A stretch of DNA of 64,000 nt from assembly GCF_002904295.1 (NCBI RefSeq), contig NZ_PPHG01000089.1:124001-188000 (forward strand), written 5' to 3'. Positions within the stretch are counted from its first letter, which is position 1; every line of letters begins with the position of its first letter. Of this stretch, positions 1 through 7,168 are shown piece by piece. Source of the stretch: Amycolatopsis sp. CA-128772 (GTDB lineage Bacteria; Actinomycetota; Actinomycetes; Mycobacteriales; Pseudonocardiaceae). Below the pieces are notes generated by a model that had not been told where the DNA came from, ran no database searches, and saw only the letters and a program-made list of their open reading frames with translations. Both the position numbers and the translations under genes were made by a program.

Positions 1-61
1 TCCGGCGATGAGGTGATCGGCGCAAACCTGAGCACCGGGAAAGCGTTGGAGGGCAAGGGGT

Positions 62-1108
62 TCAGCCAGCCGCGGACTCGCGGCCGAGCCGGCTCAGCGC
101 CTCGCCCCGCTGCCGGATCGCGGCGAGCACGTCGGGGCGCCGGCCGGGCTCGACCGCGGCCAGCAGGTCCGCGAACTCGGCACCGCCGGGCGGCTCCTGG
201 TCGAGCAGGAGGATGAGCATGCGCCCGGCGGCGCTTCGGGCCCACGCCCGGCGCAGCCCCGCGGGAAGCGGCGCCCGCTCGCCGCCGTCGCGCCGCCGGC
301 GGGCCAGCGGATCCTCCCCGCGGAGCCACCGGCTGCGCACGTCGTGGGCGGTGCCCACGGAAACGCCGGCCTCGCGGGCGACCTCGCGGACCGAGGCGTC
401 CGGGTGCTCCGTCAGCACGCGCAACGCCCGCGTCCGCCCCGCGGCCTGGTCGGTCGGGTAGCGGCGGCCGTCCCGGCCGATCCGGGTGTTCGGCTGCGGC
501 ACGTCCGCACCCGAACGCCGGCGCGCGGCCGCGACGGTCTTGTCCGAAAGCCCGCTGGCCGCGGCGATCGCGCGGTCGGACCAGGCCGGATGCAGTTCGA
601 CGAGCCGGGCCGCGGCGGCCGCCCGGTCGATCGGCGAGAGCGTCCGGCCGCTGTTCGCGTTGAGCCGGACGGCGAGCAGGAACTCGTCACCGGGGGCGCA
701 ATCGGCCAGGAGCACGTCGACGTGGGTGAGCCCGGCAGCCTTCGCGGCCAGCAGCCGGTGCGACCCGTCGATGACCCGCAGCCCGTCCCGGCTGACGATC
801 ACCGGCGGCAGCCGCCCGGCGAGCTCGGCCAGCTCGCGGACGTGCTCGGCGTCCACCCCGCCGACCCGCGGCGAAACCGCGGGCCGCAGGGCGTCCACCG
901 GCAGGCGCGTCGCCGGTTCGGCCGTCGCCAGCCGGGCGCAAAGGTGTTCGAAGTCCCGCAGTCCGCGCCCGCCGGCCGGAACCGGGCGAGACACGGGGGT
1001 CAACCGCCGGTCCGGCGTCCCGGTGGTGCCGACGGCGCGAAGACGGTTCGATGCGCGACTTGATGCACGACGATCACTTAAGGTCCCTCCCCGGTCCTTG
1101 ATCGTCAC
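62..1108 (-). CDS. StrR-like ParB/Srx-fold transcriptional regulator
   Basis: 348 residues from a GTG. Residues about 70-150 form a ParB-like domain, with an LPPVIVSRDG strand followed by the RVIDGSHRLLAA signature. A helix-turn-helix region follows (WSDRAIAAASGLSDKTVAAARRR), then the NTRIGRDGRRYP stretch and a second HTH (SVREVAREAGVSVGTAHDVR). This order is that of StrR/NovG/Tei15-type pathway-specific activators of antibiotic clusters, which bind DNA as dimers. The start is uncertain. A TATAGT element overlaps the GTG on the coding strand, and in-frame TTG and GTG codons lie about 36-39 codons downstream. The gene runs towards the left window edge and is divergent from ctaA. Family call is firm; target genes are unknown. 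Confidence 0.8.
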   Translation of the reverse strand: MTIKDRGGTLSDRRASSRASNRLRAVGTTGTPDRRLTPVSRPVPAGGRGLRDFEHLCARLATAEPATRLPVDALRPAVSPRVGGVDAEHVRELAELAGRLPPVIVSRDGLRVIDGSHRLLAAKAAGLTHVDVLLADCAPGDEFLLAVRLNANSGRTLSPIDRAAAAARLVELHPAWSDRAIAAASGLSDKTVAAARRRSGADVPQPNTRIGRDGRRYPTDQAAGRTRALRVLTEHPDASVREVAREAGVSVGTAHDVRSRWLRGEDPLARRRRDGGERAPLPAGLRRAWARSAAGRMLILLLDQEPPGGAEFADLLAAVEPGRRPDVLAAIRQRGEALSRLGRESAAG

Positions 1109-1243
1109 TATACACAGATGTGGTAGTCACGGTGGGCGACGAAGCGGCCGAGCCGGTGACCTAGGTCCCTTGCGCTCGCCGCGCCGTTCTGAACCCCGGG
1201 ACCTGCCGAAAGCGCGTTTTCCGCGCGCTCTACCATCGGATGC

Positions 1244-2209
1244 GTGCCGTTCACCAGCCTCGTCGCCCGTCTGCCGTACCCCTCCGCCGCCGTGCAGCGG
1301 GCCGTCGGGATCGCCGCGGTCCTCGCGCAGGCGCTGATCGGGGTCACCGGCTCCATCGTGCGCGTCACCGGGTCCGGGCTGGGCTGCCCGACCTGGCCGC
1401 AGTGCGTCGCGGGCAGCCTGGTCCCGGTGGACCACCCCGGCATCCACGCGCTCAACCAGTGGATCGAGTTCGGCAACCGGCTGCTGACCGTGGTCGTCAT
1501 CCTGGTCGCCGCGGTCGCCGTCATCACGGCGTGGCGCGTGCAGATCGACCACCCGGAACGCCGCCGGCTGGTCAAGCTGGCCTGGACGATGCCCGGCGGC
1601 GTCGTGCTGCAGGCCGTCGTCGGCGGCCTGACCGTGCTCGCGAAGCTGGAGTGGTGGACGGTCGCGATCCACTTCCTGGCGACGACCCCGCTGGTCTGGC
1701 TGGCCGTCCTGCTGCTGCGCGCGTTCCGCGAAGGCGACGAGCCCGCGCGCCTGCTGGTCCCGGCCGCGGGCCGCGCGGTCCTGGTCCTGCTCGCCGCGGT
1801 GATGTGGCTGGTGCTCGCGGCGGGCACCACGGTGACCGGCGCCGGCCCGCACAGCGGCGACCTCAACACTCACCGCCTCGACGTCCCGGTCGAGGCGCTT
1901 GCCCAGGTCCACGGCGGCCTGCTGGTGCTGTACCTGCTCCTGCTCGCGGTGTTCGGCCTCCAGCTGCTGCGCGTCGGCGCGCCGAAGAGCCTGTGGCAGC
2001 GCTACACGGCGGTCTGGGTGGTCGCGGTGGCGCAGGGCGCGCTGGGGTCGCTGCAGTACGCGCTGGGCGTGCCGGAGGCGATGGTGTCGTTCCACGTCCT
2101 GGGCGCGATGGCGGTGATCATCGCGACGGCGACGCTGTGGACGGGCAGCCGCGACCGCGGTCCGGTGACGTCCCTGACGGCGGCACCGCGGGAGCTCACC
2201 GCCGCCTGA
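1244..2209 (+). CDS. ctaA: Heme A synthase (CtaA/COX15 family)
   Basis: 321-residue polytopic membrane protein of normal family length with about eight hydrophobic segments. It oxidises the C8 methyl of heme O to give heme A for the aa3 cytochrome oxidase. Visible family features are the Cys pair in GSGLGCPTWPQC near residue 50, the conserved QWIEFGNRLLT segment after the first loop, and heme-ligand-type histidines in AIHFLATTPL, LAQVHGG and SFHVLGA. GTG at 1244 is preferred to the out-of-frame ATG at 1240 because the GTG frame carries the whole domain. It is divergent from the StrR-like gene across 135 bp. The partner ctaB lies about 9 kb away, a split that is common in actinomycetes. Confidence 0.93.
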   Translation: MPFTSLVARLPYPSAAVQRAVGIAAVLAQALIGVTGSIVRVTGSGLGCPTWPQCVAGSLVPVDHPGIHALNQWIEFGNRLLTVVVILVAAVAVITAWRVQIDHPERRRLVKLAWTMPGGVVLQAVVGGLTVLAKLEWWTVAIHFLATTPLVWLAVLLLRAFREGDEPARLLVPAAGRAVLVLLAAVMWLVLAAGTTVTGAGPHSGDLNTHRLDVPVEALAQVHGGLLVLYLLLLAVFGLQLLRVGAPKSLWQRYTAVWVVAVAQGALGSLQYALGVPEAMVSFHVLGAMAVIIATATLWTGSRDRGPVTSLTAAPRELTAA

Positions 2210-2272
2210 CGGCAACGCCGCCTTAACTCCGTGGCGGCGTGCAAGTCCCCGCCGTGTATTACTGTTCCCGCC

Positions 2273-3190
2273 ATGACGTCGCGCACCCCGCCCAAGCCGC
2301 TGGTCTCCCACCGCCGCGGCACCGGCGAGATGATCGTGCTGAAGACCTTCCTCCTGGTGCCGTTCGCGGCGCTCCTGGTCGCGGTCCCGCTGGTCTGGGG
2401 CTGGGGGATGACCTGGGTCGACCTGATCCTCGCGGCGGCGTTCTATGTCTTCGCGACCCTCGGGGTGACGGTGGGCTACCACCGCTACTTCACCCACGGC
2501 GCGTTCAAGGCGTCGCGTCCGCTGCGGGTGGTGCTGGCCATCGCGGGCAGCATGGCGGTCCAGGGATCGGTGATCTTCTGGGTGGCCAGCCACCGCCGCC
2601 ACCACGCGTTCGCCGACCGCGAGGGCGATCCGCACTCCCCCTGGCTATTCGGAACCTCGCCCTCGGCGTTGCTGCGCGGCTTCTGGCACGCGCACATGGG
2701 CTGGATGTTCGGCCGCGAGGTGACCAACGCGGACCGCTTCGCCCCGGACCTGGTGGCGGACGCGGACCTGCGCTGGGTGAACCGCTACTTCTGGCTGTGG
2801 ATCACGTTGAGCTTGGCCCTCCCGGCGTTCCTGGGCGGCCTGCTGACGTGGTCCCTGTGGGGAGCGGTGACGGCGTTCTTCTGGGCCGGCTTGGTCCGCA
2901 TCGCGTTCCTGCACCACGTGTCGTGGTCGGTGAATTCGGTCTGCCACCTGATCGGCGAGAGGCCGTTCGCGAGCCGCGACCGGGCAGCGAACTTCTGGCC
3001 GCTGGCCCTGCTGTCGATGGGCGAGTCGTGGCACAACTCCCACCACGCGGACCCGACGTGCGCACGGCACGGGGTGCTGCGCGGTCAGGTGGACATTTCG
3101 GCGCGGGTGATCCGGACGTTCGAGCAGCTGGGCTGGGCGACGGACGTGCGATGGCCGCGGGCGGACCGGCTGGCCGCGAAGCGGGCCTGA
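2273..3190 (+). CDS. Acyl-CoA/acyl-lipid delta-9-type fatty acid desaturase
   Basis: 305 residues. Three histidine boxes for the di-iron centre are present: HRYFTH, HRRHHAF and HNSHH. Hydrophobic pairs before and after place it in the membrane. This matches the stearoyl-CoA desaturase family, which inserts a double bond into saturated acyl chains using O2 and electrons from a ferredoxin or reductase. The open frame extends back to 2231, but the ATG at 2273 gives the standard N-terminus (MTSRTPPKPL). A TATTAC hexamer about 12 bases upstream would imply a very short leader. It follows ctaA by 63 bp in the same direction, perhaps with its own promoter. No reductase gene is adjacent. Confidence 0.92.
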   Translation: MTSRTPPKPLVSHRRGTGEMIVLKTFLLVPFAALLVAVPLVWGWGMTWVDLILAAAFYVFATLGVTVGYHRYFTHGAFKASRPLRVVLAIAGSMAVQGSVIFWVASHRRHHAFADREGDPHSPWLFGTSPSALLRGFWHAHMGWMFGREVTNADRFAPDLVADADLRWVNRYFWLWITLSLALPAFLGGLLTWSLWGAVTAFFWAGLVRIAFLHHVSWSVNSVCHLIGERPFASRDRAANFWPLALLSMGESWHNSHHADPTCARHGVLRGQVDISARVIRTFEQLGWATDVRWPRADRLAAKRA

Positions 3191-3290
3191 TCCTCACGCA
3201 ACGTCACCTCACCAAGCCGCCTTCCTCCATAGTGGACAGACACGCCCGGTAGATTTCCCTTCCGGTAAGCCGAAGAGGGGAAATCGACCA

Positions 3291-3341
3291 GTGCTCGACA
3301 ACGGTGGCGAAAGCAACGGCGGAGGGAACACCGGCAACTAG
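3291..3341 (+). CDS. Possible 16-residue Asn/Gly-rich peptide
   Basis: A GTG-started frame of 17 codons encodes VLDNGGESNGGGNTGN followed by TAG. An AGGGG stretch lies about 10 bases upstream, and a strong 9-bp hairpin follows 21 bases after the stop. The ribosome site, the complete frame and the terminator make a plausible transcript unit of its own. Nothing else supports expression, and a frame this short is easily found by chance. No known function; it could be a leader-type or secreted small peptide, or nothing. Confidence 0.3.
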   Translation: MLDNGGESNGGGNTGN

Positions 3342-3362
3342 CCGAGCCGGCGCGGAGGAAGC

Positions 3363-3384
3363 GAGCCACACCCCGGTGTGGCTC
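3363..3384. terminator. Hairpin terminator between convergent genes
   Basis: Perfect 9-bp stem (GAGCCACAC / GTGTGGCTC) with a 4-base loop. It lies after the desaturase and the short peptide frame, and just past the stop of the opposite-strand gene that ends at 3393. There is no T-run, which is usual for GC-rich actinomycetes. It would work for either strand. Confidence 0.6.
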
Positions 3385-3392
3385 CGCCTCGG

Positions 3393-4112
3393 TCACTCCT
3401 GCGGCCACCGGAAGACGATCCCGTACCCCTCTCGCGGATGACAGGGACCCGCGAAGGTGTGCTGCACGAAACCGTCTTCGAACAGGTGCGGGTCGCCCGC
3501 CGCCGGCCGTCGCAGGCGTTCGTGCTCGGTCTGTTCCGCGTACCACCAGCACGCCTCCGGAAGGCATCCGGCGTCGAAATTGACCTGAATGGTCAGCCCG
3601 GCGACCGGTTCCCCCTTCCCGTCGCGTGCTCCCGCGGCGATCCCGTGGTGGTCGACATCGACGTTGATCCATTCTCGCTCCTGGTCGAGGCGATCGTCGG
3701 TAGCCTCCGAAACGGAGCTGTACGACTCCCCCTGGCCCAGCTTCTTGCGAAAGCGCAGCCGTGCCATGACCGGGTCACCCGGGTGTTCCCCGGCGACGGC
3801 GACGAGCCGGCCGTTCCAGATCGCTTTCACCGGGATGTCGGCGAGATCGCCCGTCCAGCCGGTCAAGGCGTGGACGTCATAGCCTTCGACACCGTCCCGG
3901 CAGGCGACGAGGGTCCGTTCGGTCAGCCGGTGCAACGCCGTTCTACGGCACATGACCACCCGCACGAGCATGCGTTCGGCGAACACCGGCTGCGCACCGC
4001 GGGACGGGGGCCGGCGGGCGGGAACGCCCTCCCCCGCTCCGCCCCCGGCCGCCGCTCTTCCCATCTCGACAAGCCTTGTGCATGGGTGTCGTCGTACTGG
4101 GTGACGGAGCAC
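3393..4112 (-). CDS. Unrecognised protein, N-terminus uncertain
   Basis: The frame can code for 239 residues, but the first ~45 look like non-coding, Arg/Pro/Gly-rich translation. More credible starts are ATG at 3971 or 3953 (MCRRTALHRLTER), giving about 187-193 residues. The remainder is a mixed, soluble-looking sequence with several Trp (GWTGDL, IWNGR, CWWYAEQ, IVFRWPQ), many charged residues and no membrane segment. I recognise no family. Local base composition is less GC-rich than the flanking core genes, which fits an accessory or decaying gene. The stretch from about 3972 to 4335 holds only competing weak frames and no gene I can defend. Confidence 0.45.
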   Translation of the reverse strand: MLRHPVRRHPCTRLVEMGRAAAGGGAGEGVPARRPPSRGAQPVFAERMLVRVVMCRRTALHRLTERTLVACRDGVEGYDVHALTGWTGDLADIPVKAIWNGRLVAVAGEHPGDPVMARLRFRKKLGQGESYSSVSEATDDRLDQEREWINVDVDHHGIAAGARDGKGEPVAGLTIQVNFDAGCLPEACWWYAEQTEHERLRRPAAGDPHLFEDGFVQHTFAGPCHPREGYGIVFRWPQE

Positions 4113-4335
4113 CGAACACGCCGCGGAGCGCCATCAACTGCTTGAAGCGGTCGTCGAGGGTTCCCTTCCACGCCGCGACCGGGCCGGGCGCCGGAGGCAG
4201 CCGAAAGGCGGCCTTCAAGCTGTTGCGGCGACGGGAATCCGGCCTCACCGCAATCGGGGCTCTACCTGATCACGGCTTCCGTCGCCGTCACCGCGATCCG
4301 CGCCCTCGCCCGCCGCGCGGTGGGCCCTCCCGTGA

Positions 4336-5196
4336 CTACGCCAGCTGCTGCCGCACCGCCGACGCGAACCGCACCGTCGCGGCCGGGTCCGTCTGGCGGA
4401 AGCCCAGCGATGGCTCCGTCAGTTCCAGCTCCAGCAGCAACGGCTTCCCGTCCGCACCCCGCACCAGGTCGACCCGCGCGTACAGCAGCTCCGCCCGCAG
4501 GATCCCCAGCAGACCCGACGCCGCGTCCAGGACGTCCTCCGCCAGCGCCACCGCATCCGCGGGCGGCGTGGCCGGCGCCAGCTTCTCCGAAAGGTACAAC
4601 CCCGAAGAGTCCATCCCGGACCCCAGCATCGCACCCTTCGAAAACGCGTGCGAGTAGATCCCGCCCAGGTAAACCAAAGCCAGCTCGCCCGAAGTGTCCA
4701 CGCTGGACTGATAGGGCTGGATCACGGCCGTCTGGCCCTCGGCGTGCAACGCAGCCACGTGCGACGAAGCATCCGCTCCGGCAGCGAACCGCGCCGCGCC
4801 GCGAGAACCCGCGCCCACCGACGGCTTCACCACGAAGTCCGACGACGGGAACGACGCCGGCGAACCGGGCGGGACCAGCGAGGTGGGCACCACCGCCACA
4901 CCCGTGTCGAGCAGCTCCACCAGGTACGACTTGTCCGTGTTCCACCGGACCACCGCCGCCGAGTTGAACAGCGATGGCACCGACTCGCACCACGCGAGGA
5001 ACTCGGTACGCCGGGCCGCGTAGTCCCAGGTCGCGCGCAGGATCACCGCGTCCGCCGACGCGAAGTCGACCGGCGAATCCCACGGTGCCCACGAGACCTC
5101 GAACCCCAGCGAGGACAACGCCGGCACCACGGCGTCGTCGTCGCCGTCACCGGAGGGGAGCTCCGCGCAGCTGACCAGGATCGCCGTGGGGCTCAC
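4336..5196 (-). CDS. ATP-grasp domain protein
   Basis: 286 residues, soluble. The N-terminal pre-ATP-grasp fold ends near the segment ATWDYAARR. It is followed by the ATP-grasp core with DFVVKPSVGAGSRG (nucleotide-binding loop, about residue 115-130), an IQPYQSS strand and the C-terminal metal/ATP segment LYARVDLV...LLLELELTEPSL. This resembles the RimK/glutathione-synthetase-like group that ligates carboxylates to amines. The substrate cannot be read from sequence. Its ATG overlaps the TGA of the upstream 106-residue gene by four bases, so the two are translationally coupled. Confidence 0.8.
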   Translation of the reverse strand: MSPTAILVSCAELPSGDGDDDAVVPALSSLGFEVSWAPWDSPVDFASADAVILRATWDYAARRTEFLAWCESVPSLFNSAAVVRWNTDKSYLVELLDTGVAVVPTSLVPPGSPASFPSSDFVVKPSVGAGSRGAARFAAGADASSHVAALHAEGQTAVIQPYQSSVDTSGELALVYLGGIYSHAFSKGAMLGSGMDSSGLYLSEKLAPATPPADAVALAEDVLDAASGLLGILRAELLYARVDLVRGADGKPLLLELELTEPSLGFRQTDPAATVRFASAVRQQLA

Positions 5197-5513
5197 TGGC
5201 CCGCCATCTTGCGGCGGTGCTCCGGGCCGATCTTCGTCGCCTTCACCGTTTCCGCGTCCCAGGTGGCCGGCGACACGTCCTCGACCGCTTCCACGAGGGC
5301 CTCGCCCGTCGCCACCGAGGGCACCACCACGTCGCCGAGGGCGCCGTCGGCACCCACCAAAACCACGCGGGCGCCCGCCCGGCCGATGTTCTCCACCACC
5401 GCACGGGCCGGCTTGCCGTGCGCCTTCACGAACTTGCGTGCCGCGGCCAGCTGCGCACCCGACGGCGGGACGACGGTCTCTTCGGTTTCAGCCACGTCCC
5501 GAACCATAACCAA
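5193..5513 (-). CDS. Conserved small protein coupled to ATP-grasp gene
   Basis: 106 residues, soluble and slightly basic at the C-terminus (ATKIGPEHRRKMAGQ). A central AGARVVLVGADGALGDVVVP strand-turn-strand is the most ordered part. No family recognised. In-frame starts at 5513, 5507 and 5504 cannot be separated. Its stop overlaps the ATG of the ATP-grasp gene, so the pair forms an operon driven from the 74-bp divergent region shared with the quinone oxidoreductase. It may supply a partner or substrate to the ATP-grasp enzyme; this is inference from gene order only. Confidence 0.65.
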   Translation of the reverse strand: MVMVRDVAETEETVVPPSGAQLAAARKFVKAHGKPARAVVENIGRAGARVVLVGADGALGDVVVPSVATGEALVEAVEDVSPATWDAETVKATKIGPEHRRKMAGQ

Positions 5514-5587
5514 CCCGGCGCCGGAACGCGGAACAGCGTGGCGTCGGCCATAGTTGCACCCGGGAGACCCCGACCCGAGGAGGACGC

Positions 5588-6556
5588 ATGCCCACCGCAG
5601 TGCAGGTGACGAAGACCGGCGGCCCGGAAGTGCTCGAACCGGCCGAAGTGGACGTCCGCGCCCCGCAGGACGGCGAACTGCTGGTCGACGTCGCCGCGGC
5701 CGGGGTCAACTACATCGACACCTACCAGCGCCAGGGCATCTACCCGATGGAGCTCCCCTTCGTCCTGGGCCTGGAGGGCGCCGGCACGGTGGTCGAAGCG
5801 GCCGGCGGCACCGGCTTCGCGCCCGGCGACCGCGTCGCCTGGCAGGGTTCGATCGGCAGCTACGCGGCCCGCAAGCTCGTCCCCGCGTCGGTGGCGGTCA
5901 AGGTGCCCGAGGGCGTCTCGCTCGAGACCGCCGCCGCGACCATGCTGCAGGGCATCACCGCGCACTACCTGGTCGCCTCGACCTTCGAGGTCAAGCCCGG
6001 CCACGACGTGCTCGTGCACGCCGCCGCGGGTGGCGTCGGGCTGCTGCTGGTCCAGCTGGCCAAGGCGCGCGGCGCCCGCGTCATCGGCACGGTGTCGACC
6101 GAAGAGAAGGAGAAGCTCGCCCGCGAGGCCGGCGCCGACCACGTCATCCGCTACGACCGCGAGGACTTCGCGAAGCTCACCCGCGAGCTGACGGACGGCG
6201 AGGGCGTCGACGTCGTCTACGACGGCGTCGGCAAGGACACCGTCGACGGCAGCCTGGCCAGCCTCAAGGTCCGCGGCCTGCTCGCCCTGTTCGGCGCCTC
6301 CAGCGGCCCGGTCCCGCCACTCGACCCCCAACGCCTCAACTCCGGCGGCTCGCTTTACCTGACCCGCCCGACGTCCGTGCACTACACGCGCACGCGCGAG
6401 GAGATCGACTGGCGGTCGAAGGAGCTGTTCGACGCCATCCTGGCGGGCGAGCTGACCATCCGCATCGGCGGCAGGTACCCGCTGGCCGACGCGCGTCGGG
6501 CCCACGAAGACCTGCAGGGCCGCCGCACCACGGGCAAGCTGCTGCTCATCCCCTGA
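5588..6556 (+). CDS. qor: NADPH:quinone oxidoreductase, zinc-independent MDR family
   Basis: 322 residues, the usual length. The N-terminal GroES-like fold contains GVNYIDTYQRQGIYP and the PFVLGLEGAG motif. The Rossmann half starts at VLVHAAAGGVGLLLVQLAKARGARVIGTVST, where AAAGGVG is the quinone oxidoreductase nucleotide-binding signature. Zn-ligand cysteines of true alcohol dehydrogenases are absent. It reduces quinones or other enone substrates with NADPH in the cytoplasm. The start at 5588 follows an AGGAGG sequence 6-8 bases upstream. It is divergent from the ATP-grasp pair and ends against a strong hairpin. Confidence 0.9.
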   Translation: MPTAVQVTKTGGPEVLEPAEVDVRAPQDGELLVDVAAAGVNYIDTYQRQGIYPMELPFVLGLEGAGTVVEAAGGTGFAPGDRVAWQGSIGSYAARKLVPASVAVKVPEGVSLETAAATMLQGITAHYLVASTFEVKPGHDVLVHAAAGGVGLLLVQLAKARGARVIGTVSTEEKEKLAREAGADHVIRYDREDFAKLTRELTDGEGVDVVYDGVGKDTVDGSLASLKVRGLLALFGASSGPVPPLDPQRLNSGGSLYLTRPTSVHYTRTREEIDWRSKELFDAILAGELTIRIGGRYPLADARRAHEDLQGRRTTGKLLLIP

Positions 6557-6561
6557 ACGGC

Positions 6562-6593
6562 GTGAAGGCCACCTCGGGCGAGGTGGCCTTCAC
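6562..6593. terminator. Bidirectional hairpin terminator
   Basis: Perfect 14-bp stem, GTGAAGGCCACCTC paired with GAGGTGGCCTTCAC, with a GGGC loop. It lies exactly between the convergent quinone oxidoreductase and FKBP genes, 5 bases from each stop. The arm core AAGGCCACCTCG recurs in another convergent hairpin near 25.57 kb. Confidence 0.85.
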
Positions 6594-6597
6594 GAAG

Positions 6598-7158
6598 TCA
6601 GGCAGCGGGGACCGAGACGGCGTCGGTGACGAAGACGAGGGTCTCGTTCGGCTTGATGCCGCGGCCGCCCTCGCCGTATGCGAGGTCCGGGGGGATGATC
6701 AGCAGGCGGCGGCCGCCCTGCTTGATGCCCGCCAGGCCCTGGTCCCAGCCGGGGATGACCTCGCCCGCGCCCAGGTTCAGGTCGAACGTCTGGCCGCGGT
6801 CGAAGGAGCTGTCCAGCTTCTTCTTGTCCGACCACGTCACGAGCAGGTAGTTCATCTTCAGCTGCTGGCCGGCTTTCGCGGCGGCGCCGGTGCCCTCGGA
6901 CAGGTCCTTGGTGATCAGCTTCTTCGGCGGGTCGCAGTCGTCCGGGATGGTGATCGTGGGCACCTCGCCGAACTTGCCCGTCGTCTTGATGTCGTCCGCC
7001 GTGCACTCGCGGCCCTTGCTCTGGGTCGCCTGCGCGGCGCTCGACGAGGGGACGGCCGGGCCCGCCGGCGCGGCCGTTTCGGTCTTGGCCTGCTGACCGC
7101 ACGCGGCCAGCGACAGAGCCGCCGCGGCGGCGACCACGATCTTCCCGATTTTCTGCAT
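6598..7158 (-). CDS. FKBP-type peptidyl-prolyl isomerase lipoprotein
   Basis: 186 residues from ATG at 7158. An upstream start at 7203 would place extra residues before an otherwise normal signal peptide. The N-terminus MQKIGKIVVAAAAALSLAAC is a lipoprotein signal with lipobox LAAC, so the protein should be anchored outside the membrane. A Pro/Ala/Ser linker leads to the FKBP domain over the last ~110 residues, with DSSFDRGQTFDLNLG, VIPGWDQGLAGIKQGGRRLLIIPPDLAYGEGG and a VFVTDAVSV end strand. It would isomerise Xaa-Pro bonds in secreted proteins. It is downstream of helD in the same direction with a 10-bp gap, so they may be co-transcribed. Confidence 0.9.
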   Translation of the reverse strand: MQKIGKIVVAAAAALSLAACGQQAKTETAAPAGPAVPSSSAAQATQSKGRECTADDIKTTGKFGEVPTITIPDDCDPPKKLITKDLSEGTGAAAKAGQQLKMNYLLVTWSDKKKLDSSFDRGQTFDLNLGAGEVIPGWDQGLAGIKQGGRRLLIIPPDLAYGEGGRGIKPNETLVFVTDAVSVPAA

Positions 7159-7168
7159 GCCGGGCACC

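Noticed and set aside
1..61. Possible gene fragment at the left edge
   Set aside because: Too short to judge; open in several frames with no motif.
1127..2635. 502-codon antisense frame over ctaA and the desaturase
   Set aside because: His/Arg/Gln-rich low-complexity product spanning two real genes; no ribosome site.
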